From the NCBI RefSeq assembly GCF_006443095.1, contig NZ_VFWZ01000001.1, forward strand, positions 682,001-746,000: DNA of 64,000 nucleotides. The letters run 5' to 3'. Positions 37,401-47,900 of the stretch are shown in pieces. The notes beneath the pieces are model-generated. The model was not told where the DNA came from and searched no databases. It worked only from the letters and a program-made list of their open reading frames with translations. The translations under genes were made by a program, and so were the position numbers. How positions within the stretch are numbered: position 1 is the stretch's first letter; each line of letters starts with the position of its first letter. Source of the DNA: Aquimarina algicola. Its GTDB lineage: Bacteria; Bacteroidota; Bacteroidia; Flavobacteriales; Flavobacteriaceae.

Positions 37401-39346
37401 ATCCTGCTCAGCCAAAACCACAAGTCATAAATATTTTAAATTTAAAAGGTGATGAGCTATTATTTGGAAGAAACTTCAATAGTCAGCTTGCTCAAGGAAC
37501 CGGATACGCTTTTGGTGCTTATGTTGAAGTCGGAAAAAGTTTTGATTGGGGTATTGTCTATGCTTCTGTACAAGCAGGTGTTGGATTCGATTTAATGATG
37601 AAAGATTTTGGAGATGCACATTGTAAAGGTAGATCTGGTCCGATAGGAATGAATGGTTGGTATGCTACAGGTCAATTATATGCGTTCTTACAAGGAGAAA
37701 TTGGTGCTCAAATAAAACTATTTGGATTTAGAAAGAGAGTTCCTATTCTAAAAGCTGGATTAGCAGTACTAGCACAAGGACAATTACCTAACCCTTGGTT
37801 TGTAAAAGGATATGCAGGAGTAAAAGTAAGAGTGCTTGGTGTTGTATCTATACAAGCAAGATTAAAGGTAACTATTGGTGAAGAATGTGAAATTGTAGGC
37901 AGAACAGGAATACAAAATGTAGAAATTATTTCAGATATTTTACCCGAAGACAATTCTAGTGATGTAGATGTTTTTGATGCCATACAGGTGGCTTTTAATG
38001 TACCTATTGGAGAAGTTGTAGAAATTGATGACGATCAGGGAACTCAAAAATATCAAATTGAATTAAAAGAATTTACTGTTACTGATAATAAAAGTACTGT
38101 TTTAGGAGAACAGATATGGAATAACAACAAAGATATTTTAATTTTTGAACCTGATGATATTTTATCTCCTAAAACAAAAATCACAGCAACCGTAAAAGTT
38201 CAATTTAATGAATATAAAGGAGGCCAGTGGAAACCAGTACTGGAAAATGGTCAACCTGTATTAGAAGAAAAAACAGTAACGTTTACTACAGGAGAAGCAC
38301 CTACCAAAATCCCATACAAAAATATTGAATACATGTATCCAATTGTAGATCAAAGATACATGCTTCCAAAAGAAAGTAGTAACGGATATATTCAATTAGA
38401 AAGAGGGCAGGATTATCTATTTGATCAGCAAGGATTTAAAGACGAACTATTTTTTATCACACAGACTGGAGACATTACCAAAGTTAAATTTTCATATGAC
38501 AATGTTAGTAATGCATTAAGTTTTCTTCTTCCAAAACTACCTAATAAAACAGCGATAACGTATAAATTAGTTACCTCAAAATCTAATCTTGGAAACAATG
38601 AGATAAATGGTCAAGAAACTTTTAATATCATTAATGATGATGTATCAATTTCGCAAAATACGCTCACAGGAACAGCTACCAATGATGCATTCCTTACCCG
38701 GTTAGAATTCAATTTTAGTACAAGTAAGTATAATACATTTAAAGAGAAGATGAGGGCTATCAAAATTGAAGATTATTATACTTTTTTTGATGGGGCTTCA
38801 AATGTAGCACAAATGGAACTTCGTATCAAGCAATTTGAACCTTTTGACATCAATGAAGTAATGGGAACCTCATATAACCAAAATAAAGCGCTAATAAGTG
38901 GACTAGGAATGAAATCTGATGATTATTTTGAGAAAGAAATATACCCTCTACTCTACAAAAACTATCCTTTGGATAATAATATCAGAGTAAACCGAGATGA
39001 GCAAATATTAGGAACCCCTCCTATGAAGAATATAAATCCGGGACTTACATACAAGCACTATCTACAAAATGATCCAGAAAATCCATATCTAGAAGAAAGA
39101 TTCCCTTTTAGATGGAATCTAGCTGCAGCTTACAAACAAGATTTTGTACACTTACAATATGTAATTGTTAATCGATATTTAAGTCAAGTACCTATAAATA
39201 CTGAAGCATATGAAAAATTCAAGTATTTAATGAATGGTATATTTCCCTATGTAAATGTTGAAAAATATCAAGTACAATTTCAATATACGTTGCCAAACAA
39301 AACATCAGGCAATACAGTTAAATTAGATTATAAAAATTATTTTTAA
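34487..39346 (+). CDS. Giant secreted beta-rich protein, paralogue of 15287-20098
   Basis: This 1619-residue protein has a signal peptide ending near AGFA/NTG. A lysine-rich helical segment (about 45-140) precedes the beta-rich body. The body shares phrases with the left protein: ELFFGASNVKLSHEGGI for ELFFGANNVKLSHQGGI, ADFNGKLVLPISEA for ADFNGRLLLPVSDI, and INGWYANGQAYAYLQGELG against MNGWYATGQLYAYLQGEIG. An Ig-like domain is likely near 1186-1240. The C-terminal 300 residues are conserved in style but have no T9SS tail. The FN3 gene starts inside its stop (TAATG). The function is unknown; pairing with a toxin and FN3 protein in both clusters suggests one complex. Confidence 0.78.
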   Translation: MKNHYLLILALFLSVAGFANTGKDSLLVKDKQPISPLYENPAVKGLDTEALERLAAFKAKRKINEASKAYILRKYDTKEFRSFPELEHAMTNVNIPNENFFQGVAEFTKDYIKKIYKPTPKTDSLVKTAKALFKEIEKQENFINVISGKELLQFPVGLKKSVSPSSSITIGIVKAKLHANYAEVDLFAKLTLGELSTELFFGASNVKLSHEGGIYGEAQLHLLGDFPVGQSGGQWAITFKGGLESDGNVTKQTYITIDCTGKVKEIALEADVRIAKTVAIPLNEDGTKKFPAETKPQDGKKIAGNESYVGASFSFVAESLQDLLIELDLPKFELVPLPGWAFKMKNVVLDLSDTKNSPLVNFPTIYNERQLIPADQKELWRGFYGEEVTVTLPKEFQITKSKERISFGARGLLIDNFGVSGNFFASNLFNINEGNAGKWQYSLDSLNVDLQVNHFIKADFNGKLVLPISEADKNGNGELEYKGLITANKQYTIRVEVTKDVDFNIFKSKAKLFPESYIKMEVDNGNFYPEANLTGLMAFNKAQKDSLNNISSQNEDTDTSDIESLSFDGLAFQNFKIQTRNKPYLSIKYMGFKDTIALPKISGFQLGFYDIKAKMYPDDRAEIGLNSYVNLDKSGIKGDVRIRIVGKLQEGDYLKWKFDKIAADAVKVDVKRKNFEFYGELNFFKNNPVYGKGLSGKLNLYAESLKIELKAKGIFGKKDDFRYWYVDAFGSPTSNKNNKSLQIIELGGGVYHHMQKAGIDKRAESLSGIYYRPDINTEFGFKAMASFKVKKAATFTGLFAIEMSFNSPSAGGGLSRLGFYGGAALMTGKSGGDSGSPFGDVAGMQKKLADKEKTIPNFSEMSIDKEGIKYFATNVFPNILTGKEQFAAQLAIDFDFRNDTYWGMFDVFLNLGQIKGAGEKNRLGYIEFYDAPNDWYIYIGTPTKRFGVAGIPIGPVEAAFDLYYMTGTILPDPAQPKPQVINILNLKGDELLFGRNFNSQLAQGTGYAFGAYVEVGKSFDWGIVYASVQAGVGFDLMMKDFGDAHCKGRSGPIGMNGWYATGQLYAFLQGEIGAQIKLFGFRKRVPILKAGLAVLAQGQLPNPWFVKGYAGVKVRVLGVVSIQARLKVTIGEECEIVGRTGIQNVEIISDILPEDNSSDVDVFDAIQVAFNVPIGEVVEIDDDQGTQKYQIELKEFTVTDNKSTVLGEQIWNNNKDILIFEPDDILSPKTKITATVKVQFNEYKGGQWKPVLENGQPVLEEKTVTFTTGEAPTKIPYKNIEYMYPIVDQRYMLPKESSNGYIQLERGQDYLFDQQGFKDELFFITQTGDITKVKFSYDNVSNALSFLLPKLPNKTAITYKLVTSKSNLGNNEINGQETFNIINDDVSISQNTLTGTATNDAFLTRLEFNFSTSKYNTFKEKMRAIKIEDYYTFFDGASNVAQMELRIKQFEPFDINEVMGTSYNQNKALISGLGMKSDDYFEKEIYPLLYKNYPLDNNIRVNRDEQILGTPPMKNINPGLTYKHYLQNDPENPYLEERFPFRWNLAAAYKQDFVHLQYVIVNRYLSQVPINTEAYEKFKYLMNGIFPYVNVEKYQVQFQYTLPNKTSGNTVKLDYKNYF

Positions 39347-41439
39347 TGATACTACGATTTCACATCCTATATACAATTTTCTTTTTCTGTTTTGTCAATT
39401 CGGTTCTGGCACAAAAAAAAGATGATCAGGAATCTTCTAAAAAAATCATAGTTAAAGCATTTGCTAAACCAGATACTATTTTACTTCGATGGGCAGTTAC
39501 TGATAAGTATGCTTGGAAATATAGTAATCAATACGGATTTGTAGTAGAAAGAACAACAGTCTTACGAGATGGAAAACCATTACTTAATCCTGAAAAAATC
39601 ATCATTTCGGGCGATACTATCAAACCAAGACCCGTTGAGGATTGGAAAGACTTTGTTGAAAAAAATGACATGGCAGCCATTGCTGCACAAGCGATTTATG
39701 GAGAGTCTTTTCAGGTTAATAACAATGAAAATGAAAACGAATTACTCAAAGTTTTTTATGAAAGTGAAGAATTAGATCAACGATTTAGTTTTTCATTATT
39801 TGCTATAGATCAAGATTTTGAAGTTGCTCAATATGCTGGTTTAGGATATATAGATACAAATGTAAAAGAAAATGAAAAATATATTTATAATATAAAAAGT
39901 GCTATTCCTAAAAAACGGATGGATATTGAACCATCAGGAGTATATATTAGTCCTAAAGATATTGAAGAACTACCCAAACCTATGGACTTTTTTGGATACT
40001 TCTTTAAAAACTCATTTGTATTAGTATGGGAATATGATCAACTGCTTCCATTTTACACAGGGTATAATTTAGAGCGCTCAGAAGATGGAAAAATATTTAA
40101 AAAAGTAAACGAAGTTCCTATAACCAAATTAGCGGATACTCCTTATTCTGGAGTTTCTTATACCGATTCTATTCCAGAATTTAGAAAAAAATATTGGTAT
40201 CGTATTGTAGGCATTAATTATTTTGGTGAAAAAAGTCCTTCTTCTAACCCAGTAGAACTAATTGGCTTCAAAGAAATAAGAACTGAACCTGTATTTTCAT
40301 CCACAAATATAATTTCTGAAAAAGAAGTTGAGTTAGAATGGACCTTTTCTAAAGAAGAACAATGGAAATTAAAGAAATTTGAACTTCTCAGAGCAGAAAA
40401 GGCTGTTGGCCCTTACAAATCTGTTATAGATAGTATTTCTCCTGAGCAGAATAAAATTAGTTATAGCCCATTATCAGATATCAACTATTTTAAAGTTAAA
40501 GCTCACGGAAAGAATCAAGATTTTAAAGAATCCCCTCCAACTATGATACAACCTATTGATAGTATTCCTCCAAATAAACCACAAGGGCTTAATGGAGTGA
40601 TAGATACACTAGGAATTGTTACCCTTACCTGGAATAAAAATACCGAATTCGACCTTAAAGGGTATGATATATTAAGAGCATACCGTAAAGGCCAAGAATT
40701 CACAAAACTAAACAAAGCTAATTTAATTAACGAAAGCTATATCGATAGCATCGATATAACTTCTTTTGACAAAGCCGTTTATTATCGGTTGATTGCATTA
40801 GATAATCGTTACAATGAATCCATTCCTTCAGATACTTTGGTATTGGTAAAACCTGATAGAGTACCTCCTACTTCACCTGTATTTAAGACATACGAAATTA
40901 AAGATGGAAAAGTAGCTTTATCCTGGATTAATAGTTCTGTAGACGATTGGAATTCTACTGTAGTTTATCGTGCTGAAGCAAATGATACTTTAATCAATCC
41001 TTGGAAAAAAGTATTTGAAACTAAAATTGATTCGGTTACCAATTTTATAGACGATAAAACGAACTCTGGAAAAAAATACAATTATACACTTATTACAGTA
41101 GATCAAAGTGGTTTAGAAAGTCCCCCTAGCCCTATGATTACTCTTGATCTTCCTGGAAAGTTAGTAAAACCGGGAGTAAAAGGATTATATGCTACAGTAG
41201 ATAGAGAAAATAAATTTATACAATTAACATGGCGACTCAATCCCGAAAAAGTAGTCGAATTACAAATTTATAGAAAAACAGCTGAGGTACCTTTTACCTT
41301 GTATAAACGAATTGCTCCCTCTGAAAGAGGTTGGATAGATCAAAATTTAGTCCCAAATACAACTTATACCTATGCTTTCAAAGTAATTTTTGATGATGGT
41401 AGTATTAGTGAATGGAAAGAGATTGAAATAGTGTACTGA
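39346..41439 (+). CDS. Secreted fibronectin type III repeat protein, paralogue of 13173-15278
   Basis: This 697-residue protein has a signal peptide ending near SVLA/QKK. It starts on the A of the giant gene's TAA stop (TAATG), so translation is coupled. The N-terminal region keeps the left protein's key phrases (ILLRWAVTDKYAWKY, QAIYGESFQV, FSFSLFAIDQDFEVAQYAGLGY). About five FN3 modules follow, with strands such as GYNLERSEDGKIF, KYWYRIVGINYFGE and GYDILRAYRKG. There is no lipobox or sorting domain. It likely links partners outside the cytoplasm. Confidence 0.82.
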   Translation: MILRFHILYTIFFFCFVNSVLAQKKDDQESSKKIIVKAFAKPDTILLRWAVTDKYAWKYSNQYGFVVERTTVLRDGKPLLNPEKIIISGDTIKPRPVEDWKDFVEKNDMAAIAAQAIYGESFQVNNNENENELLKVFYESEELDQRFSFSLFAIDQDFEVAQYAGLGYIDTNVKENEKYIYNIKSAIPKKRMDIEPSGVYISPKDIEELPKPMDFFGYFFKNSFVLVWEYDQLLPFYTGYNLERSEDGKIFKKVNEVPITKLADTPYSGVSYTDSIPEFRKKYWYRIVGINYFGEKSPSSNPVELIGFKEIRTEPVFSSTNIISEKEVELEWTFSKEEQWKLKKFELLRAEKAVGPYKSVIDSISPEQNKISYSPLSDINYFKVKAHGKNQDFKESPPTMIQPIDSIPPNKPQGLNGVIDTLGIVTLTWNKNTEFDLKGYDILRAYRKGQEFTKLNKANLINESYIDSIDITSFDKAVYYRLIALDNRYNESIPSDTLVLVKPDRVPPTSPVFKTYEIKDGKVALSWINSSVDDWNSTVVYRAEANDTLINPWKKVFETKIDSVTNFIDDKTNSGKKYNYTLITVDQSGLESPPSPMITLDLPGKLVKPGVKGLYATVDRENKFIQLTWRLNPEKVVELQIYRKTAEVPFTLYKRIAPSERGWIDQNLVPNTTYTYAFKVIFDDGSISEWKEIEIVY

Positions 41440-41461
41440 TAAGATACCAAAAAATAAGAAA

Positions 41462-44317
41462 ATGAAAAAAATTATTCTATTTACAATATTATTAACCGCT
41501 TTTTGTAATACTTATGCCCAAACCTATCGGTTTACTTATAAGTTTACAGCAAGAGCAAACAGTGGTCCCGATTTTGGTTCAGGTACTACATATTCAGTTA
41601 AATATGCTAACGGCACATCAGAAGTTTTATATAATATAAATGCTAGCCATCCAAGGGTACAAAACCTAGTAGAAAATGTTGTTGTTGATTTATTAATATC
41701 CTCTCCAGTAATTGAGCTAAACATATTAAGGTACGGATATGTCACTTCAATGGGAGGTGGTTCACAAACAAGAAAATATAATTTAAGAAGTTGTTTAAAG
41801 CCTTCGACTCCACAAATAAGTGATCTTGGTATTACTACTAATTTGAATATCACTCAATATCCACTTGAGAACTTAAGATCTTTAAATACTTCTGTAGGTA
41901 ACGAATTTCCTGAATGTCAATCTAAAACTTTTACAGCTTACAATAATTGTACTGAAAACATGGAATACTCAGTACATTATAAAACTTCAATAAGTGGTCC
42001 TGAAATACAACTAAAACCTTTTGGAAACCATGGTAGGCAATTTACTCTTAATGGATCAGATTTTACTGGTGTACGTACTAATTCTAATATCTTTATTTTT
42101 TTAAGATACTTAAATAATGATTCTTCTAGCAATAATACTTCTGATGCCATTATATTAAAATATGAGCCTTGTTCTCCAGAGCTAGATGGTCCAGTGGTTG
42201 ATATTCAACCTTCTTGTAGCAATAGTATCAATACTACTGATAATAACAATGGTAGTTTTACAATCACTTTTGATAGAGAACTCGATGCTAGCAAACAAGA
42301 AAAAATGAACCTGCAAGTGTTTCGTCAAATTGGAACTTCTTTTGATGGATATGCCTCTAAAGTAATTCAAAAAAGTGATTTCTCAGGAAGATCTTATACA
42401 TGGACTCCAAGAAATCTTCCCAGTGGAACTTATAAAATCTTTTGGCAAACCAAAAGTAATAATCAATCTTTTGATAATATCAATTCTGTACCTGATGCTT
42501 ATGATGAAAGTAATCCATTTACTCTAACAACCCCTCCCATCCTATCTGTAACCGGCAATACTTCTCTTGTACAATGCGCAGGAGGTAATGATGGAAGTAT
42601 TACCGCTGTGCCTTCTGGTGGAACGCCTCCCTATCAATATTCTATCGATAATGGAAGTAACTGGCAAACAAACACTCTCTTTTCCGGGCTTTCTAAAGGA
42701 GATTATACCTTATTAGTTCAAGATAGTAAAGGATGCCAAGTCAATAGTACGACAATTACTGTTGCTGAACGATTCATTTCTATACCTAATGTGATTAATT
42801 TACCACTTACCCAAAGTCCTACCTTAATTGATGGTAACAATGGAAGAATTGCAATATCAGTAACCGGCGGGTCGGGTAGTTATACCTCCTATCAATGGAC
42901 CAAGGATGGAAACCCTTTCTCTCTCCCCTCGGGATCTACAAATACCAATTTAATTAACCTATTTGAAGGGATATACACAGTTACAGTAACTGACACAAAT
43001 GGATGTGATTCTACAACTCAAACATTTATCTTAGAAGATCCTTTACCGATAGACATTAATATTAGAATGACACCTGATGTGGTAGATTGTTCTGATTCTA
43101 AAGTTAACCTCATTGCTAGCGCTACCGAAGGATATCTTAATCCAGGATCTGATTATACTTATCTTTGGAATGATGGAACTACTGAGCCTACACTTCTTAA
43201 TGTAGGGATTGGAACCTATCAAGTTATAGTGACTGATGATGGCGGAAATACCCAAATACAAGAATTTAAAGTAGAAGGCCCTGAGGTGATTACGGTAACG
43301 ACTTTTGATAAAAAAGAATTATCCTGTAGAAATGGTAGTGATGCTGGTATTAAAATAAATATTACCGGAGGAACAGGAACATACACAACTACTTGGGAAA
43401 ATTTACAAGACCCTAGTTTCAGCACTACAGGAACTGAACTAAAAAATGTAAAAGCAGGACTGTACATATATCGTATTGTAGATCAAAATGGATGCTTGGC
43501 AACAAATATAGATACTCCTGTAGAGTTTGTAAACCCTCCACAATTTATTATCGACCTAGGAGAAGATCCTTTCTTTTGTGAAGGACAAATAGTAAATATA
43601 TCAGCAGAAATACAAGATCCCGGAGCAGTATATAGTTGGACTTCTGATAATGGATTTACAAGTACTGACCCAGAAATAAATGTAGATCAAGAAGGTACAT
43701 ACACTGTAACTGTTACCAGTGGAAAAGGATGTGTTGCTCAAGATAGTATAGTGGTAAAAGAAACGATAAAAGAAATCAAAGCAGAGTTCTTATATGCTAA
43801 TCAAGTATTTACAAATGAAAAATTTGTGATTATTGACGTGACATTCCCCATTCCCGATCAAATTAAGTGGATACTACCAAAAGAGGCTAATGTTATTACC
43901 CAAGATCAGGATCTTACTGAACTCTATTTCGAAAAACCTGGAGAGTACCAGATAACAATGATCGCAAAATTAGGAGACTGTCAGGATACTTATTCTCAAA
44001 AAGTACTCGTAATAGAAGGAGAAACAGCAAACAATCCAGAGGAAACTCAATTGGAACAATTAGTCAATATTAAACAATTTAAAGTATTCCCTAATCCTTC
44101 TAGTGGACAATTCAATATACAAATAGAGCTCAAAGAAGAAAAAGATATCAGCATCAAAATATTCAACCTTGCTGACAATTCATTAATCAATCAACAGAAA
44201 CTTACTAAACAAAATAAGTATGATATCCCCTTTGATTTACAGGCAGCTTCAGGAGTATATGCAATAGTACTCGAAACCCCATATGGAAAAGAAATCAGAA
44301 AAATGATAATTAATTAA
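41462..44317 (+). CDS. SprB-repeat surface protein with T9SS type A sorting domain, paralogue of 9705-13169
   Basis: This 951-residue secreted protein has a signal peptide ending NTYA/QTY. SprB-type repeats are clear near 371-440 (CAGGNDGSITAVPSGGTPPY) and, more diverged, at about 455-530 and 610-690. A PKD-like region (VYSWTSDNGFTSTDPEINV) precedes the end. Residues about 873-951 are a T9SS type A sorting domain: VFPNPSSGQFNIQIEL, ISIKIFNLADNS, ASGVYAIVLET and RKMIIN. The body has fewer repeats than the left protein but the same order, and the two N-termini differ. It is the last gene of the right cluster and the only one in it with a T9SS tail, so it is the likely surface anchor or adhesin. 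Confidence 0.88.
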   Translation: MKKIILFTILLTAFCNTYAQTYRFTYKFTARANSGPDFGSGTTYSVKYANGTSEVLYNINASHPRVQNLVENVVVDLLISSPVIELNILRYGYVTSMGGGSQTRKYNLRSCLKPSTPQISDLGITTNLNITQYPLENLRSLNTSVGNEFPECQSKTFTAYNNCTENMEYSVHYKTSISGPEIQLKPFGNHGRQFTLNGSDFTGVRTNSNIFIFLRYLNNDSSSNNTSDAIILKYEPCSPELDGPVVDIQPSCSNSINTTDNNNGSFTITFDRELDASKQEKMNLQVFRQIGTSFDGYASKVIQKSDFSGRSYTWTPRNLPSGTYKIFWQTKSNNQSFDNINSVPDAYDESNPFTLTTPPILSVTGNTSLVQCAGGNDGSITAVPSGGTPPYQYSIDNGSNWQTNTLFSGLSKGDYTLLVQDSKGCQVNSTTITVAERFISIPNVINLPLTQSPTLIDGNNGRIAISVTGGSGSYTSYQWTKDGNPFSLPSGSTNTNLINLFEGIYTVTVTDTNGCDSTTQTFILEDPLPIDINIRMTPDVVDCSDSKVNLIASATEGYLNPGSDYTYLWNDGTTEPTLLNVGIGTYQVIVTDDGGNTQIQEFKVEGPEVITVTTFDKKELSCRNGSDAGIKINITGGTGTYTTTWENLQDPSFSTTGTELKNVKAGLYIYRIVDQNGCLATNIDTPVEFVNPPQFIIDLGEDPFFCEGQIVNISAEIQDPGAVYSWTSDNGFTSTDPEINVDQEGTYTVTVTSGKGCVAQDSIVVKETIKEIKAEFLYANQVFTNEKFVIIDVTFPIPDQIKWILPKEANVITQDQDLTELYFEKPGEYQITMIAKLGDCQDTYSQKVLVIEGETANNPEETQLEQLVNIKQFKVFPNPSSGQFNIQIELKEEKDISIKIFNLADNSLINQQKLTKQNKYDIPFDLQAASGVYAIVLETPYGKEIRKMIIN

Positions 44318-44318
44318 T

Positions 44319-44374
44319 ATTTAAGATAAAAAACTTCGATTCTTTAAATAAAATCGAAGTTTTTTATCTTAAAT
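44319..44374. terminator. Bidirectional terminator between convergent genes
   Basis: A perfect 23-bp inverted repeat (arms 44319-44341 and 44352-44374) with a 10-base loop has a run of A on one side and T on the other, so it can stop transcription from both strands. It starts 2 bases after the stop of the SprB/T9SS gene. It overlaps the stop codon of the 44364-44840 gene (44364-44366) and the few codons before it. Confidence 0.9.
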
Positions 44375-44840
44375 TAATCATATTTTCAAAATATTGGTAC
44401 AATTCCCCTTTGGTGATTGTTCCCCCTTGTTGGATAAGCTTGAATTTGTCTAGATTTTTATCCTCTCCATACTCTTTAGTAGCATTATAGAAGACAACTT
44501 TATCATCCAAAAGATTATTTTGTAACCATTGATACCCTTCTTGTGTAGTGACATCAATATCTTCATCATTAACTTTTATAGCTATCAAATGCATTTGATC
44601 TTCTTGCAAATCAAATAAGTGAATTTGGCTTTTAGAAAAATGCTCTACAAACTGTGCATTAGTAAGCACTTTTTCCCATACTAAATCGCTAAATATATCA
44701 ACCTCTTCTTCTGCTACCGATGGTTTATTAATCTTGATATCATTCCACTCGTCTGCAGTTATTGATTGTGTTGCCAAAAAGTTAATAAATTCAACATGTA
44801 GTTCTTCCAACTGCTCTTTACTTAATCTTTGATATTTCAT
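44364..44840 (-). CDS. DUF6495-type conserved protein
   Basis: The 158-residue cytosolic protein begins MKYQRLSKEQLEELHVEFIN and continues with FLATQSITADEW, VAEEEVDIFSDLVWEKVL and QIHLFDLQEDQMHLIAIKVN. I recall this pattern as a small family of unknown function in Flavobacteriia (DUF6495), which I cannot check here. The middle region is acidic. It ends with a Gly-Gly helix typical of an oligomer contact (GGTITKGELYQYFENMI). A perfect -7 element (TACTTTTG, minus strand, 44858-44865) lies 17 bases upstream, without a clear TTTG at -33. It converges with the right cluster. Confidence 0.8.
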   Translation of the reverse strand: MKYQRLSKEQLEELHVEFINFLATQSITADEWNDIKINKPSVAEEEVDIFSDLVWEKVLTNAQFVEHFSKSQIHLFDLQEDQMHLIAIKVNDEDIDVTTQEGYQWLQNNLLDDKVVFYNATKEYGEDKNLDKFKLIQQGGTITKGELYQYFENMINLR

Positions 44841-44902
44841 CCTAAAAAAATTGACTGCAAAAGTACTTATAAAAGCGTATTCTTTTATGACTATTTATAA
44901 AA

Positions 44903-44932
44903 AAACCGTTTCTTAAGATTAAGAAACGGTTT
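44903..44932 (-). terminator. Terminator of the TonB receptor gene
   Basis: A 13-bp perfect stem (AAACCGTTTCTTA and its complement) with a 4-base loop ends in a T-rich run on the minus strand. It lies 28 bases beyond the stop of the 44961-48158 gene. Confidence 0.85.
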
Positions 44933-44960
44933 CATTCTTATTTTAGTTCACTTTAATAAA

Positions 44961-47900
44961 CTAGAAAATATATCGTAATCCTACTTGAGCTTGCCATCTA
45001 GATTGAAGACTTGAGTCATATCCAAATGTTCTTGTCAGATTAGGATCAAATGAGTAGATTGGAGTATTAGTAGTACTATCAACATCTACTCCTAAAACCT
45101 GAACATTATTAGGTTGTTGTACTAGTCCCCAGTCTGAATTAATCAAATTAGCAACATTAAGAATATCTACACTTAATTGAATAGTATTAATTCTTTCGCC
45201 CACATTAAAATTAAAATCTTGTAAAAACTTCATATCTATTCGACTTCTCCAAGGAGCTATAGCTCCATATCTTTCTGCATATCTTCCTCTATTCTCACTT
45301 AAATAATCATCTTGTTGTATATATGATTCAAATGCAGCTCTTTGAGCCTCTCTTTCGCTAGAAGATGCTCCACTAAAAGTATAAGTTGATAATTCTTCTT
45401 GAGTAGGAATATAAATTAAATCATTCAATACAGAACCGTCTCCATTAATATCACCAGCATATGTGTAATTAAACCTACCTCCTTGTGCAAATTCAGCAAA
45501 ACCAGAAATAGTAGTTGCAAATTTGTCACTACCATAAGTCCATTTCTTTGAAGCTACAGCGATAATTCTATGTCTATCTCCATATCGTGAATAAGAAAGA
45601 ACATCATTATTTACATTACCCAAAGCTGGGTTACCAGCAAATGCATCTCCTGTAATTTCTGCTTCTATAGAGTTTACATCTTTAGAATCTAAAAAACTGT
45701 AAGCAACACTGGCATATAAATCATTTTGAAAGTTTTTAGCAGCTTTGAATGAAGTATTAATCACTCTTCCCTTATTAGAATTTGTCAATACAAAAGCATT
45801 ATTTGCTCCTCTATCTGATGGGCCATATATAGGTCTGTTATCTACACCTTCTAATGTTTGTGTTGGATTACGCAATCCCCAATTTTGCACATGAACTCCA
45901 TTAATATCCTCTGTATATGCAAAATCACCTGTTAGAACTATACCATTCTTCAAGCGATAATCTACTCCAAAACTTGATCTCCATACTTGTGGAAACTGAA
46001 AATCTGGATCTACTATCTGAAAGAAACCATCGTCTGCCCCACTAACCTGATTACCTATCCACACAAAAGGTAGTCTTCCTGTAAAAATACCAGTCCCCCC
46101 CCTTATTTGGAATGTCTTATCTCCTCTAATATCATAATTAAAACCTAGTCTAGGAGATAATAATAATTTATCTGTAGGCAATACTGTAGAATCTAGATTA
46201 ACTTCTTCTCCGGTAGATGGATCAAAATACACTGTACTATTATCTCTAGTTGCTCCATTATCAGTATCAATATATTTTTGAATCAATTCATCTGTATCAA
46301 AATATAACGGCTTATCTACACGAAGTCCATAACTAAACTTAAAACGTTCTGTAACATTCCATTCTTCTTGTATATAAAAGGCTAATTGTCCAACATTAAG
46401 TTCTGCCAGTTTCCAACCTCCGTCGTTACCTTCTCCTGCGGCATTTAAAGATTGAAATTGGTTTTGTGCAAATTGTAAATTATTTTGAAGTGATCCATCT
46501 GGATTGGCAGCATCATTTAAAAATTCTTGAACAGAAGAATATGCACCTAAGGTATCATCTCCGAATGGGATTGTAAAAGTACCAAAATACTCAGGAAAAC
46601 GCTCAAAATTATCATATGCACCTAAATTAAATGAGTTCTTAAATCGAAACATTTCAAAAGAAGCTCCAACGGTTAGTGTATGATCTCCTAAAAATACATT
46701 AAGATTATTAGTCGCTTGGATTACTTTTTGATCTAACTTATTATTGATTGAAAATGGTTCATGACCTGCAATAATATAATTAGAACCTGCTCCGTCTTCA
46801 ATTCTTATTATAGGGGCTGGAGAAGACAAAGGATTTCTAAAGTCATCAAAATGTGTATATCCCGCTTGAAATTTATTTGCAAGTTTGTTTGAGAAAGTAG
46901 AATTTACTTCTAACTGAAATGAATTAATATTATTATTAATCTCATATCCTGAATTTTCAAACTGTAATGTTGCTGCACTTGGACCTCGTATTCCTAATGC
47001 AGTTGGATGGGCTGGTGTTTCCTTAGAGGCTCTTAAGAAATTATATATAATAGCTGCTCTATGTTTATCATTGATGTTCCAATCAAGTTTAAAAATACCT
47101 TTAGTGGATTCAGAATCATAAGTAAATCCTTGATAAGCTCCTGTATTATACCCTAGATCACTCAACGCATTACTAACTGCTATTAAATCTGATTCTAAAA
47201 CCCTAGATTCATTAATAACTCCACTACCTGTGTTTGGCAACCATGGTGCGCCCAAATCAGTCCGTTGATCTCTCTCAAAGTTGGCAAAGAAGAATAATTT
47301 ATTTTTTACGATCGGTCCTCCAAAACTAATCCCGTATTGACTTTGTTCCAAATCACTTTTAAAAACATCATCTCCTCTTACCTTTCCCCCTGTTAAATCC
47401 TCATTTCTAAAAAAACCATAGGCAGTTCCTTTAAAAGTATTTGTACCACTTTTTGTAACTGCATTTACAGAAGCTCCCGTAAACCCAGATTGTGTAACAT
47501 CATATGGAGCTGTCGATACTTGTATTTGATCAATTGCATCTAAAGAAATTGGTTGAGCATCAGTCTGTCCTCCCGGAGTTGCAGCATCTAAGCCAAATGG
47601 GTTATTAAAAATAGCCCCATCCAAGCTAAAATTATTAAATTGATCATTTCTTCCTCCAAAAGAATTACCGCTAGCCGTAGGTTCTAGTCGAGTAAAATCT
47701 GCAGCAGATCTAGATATTGTAGGCAATGTTTTTAATTCTCTCCTTCCAACACTTGTCTCTGCTCCTGTTCTTTCACTACTAAAGGTATTACTCTTGTTAC
47801 TAGTTATCACAACCTCTTCTAATTGATTATCATCTTCAACTAAAATTGCGTTAACATTAAATGTTTGACCTAATTGAAGATAGACATCGTTTACAATTTG

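Noticed and set aside
44319-44374. Possible insertion-sequence end or attachment site
   Set aside because: The repeat has A and T runs on its flanks and lies between convergent genes, as a bidirectional terminator does; no transposase or target duplication is seen.
44858-44865. Full promoter for the DUF6495-type gene
   Set aside because: The -7 element is exact, but there is no TTTG at the right distance, so it is mentioned only with the gene.
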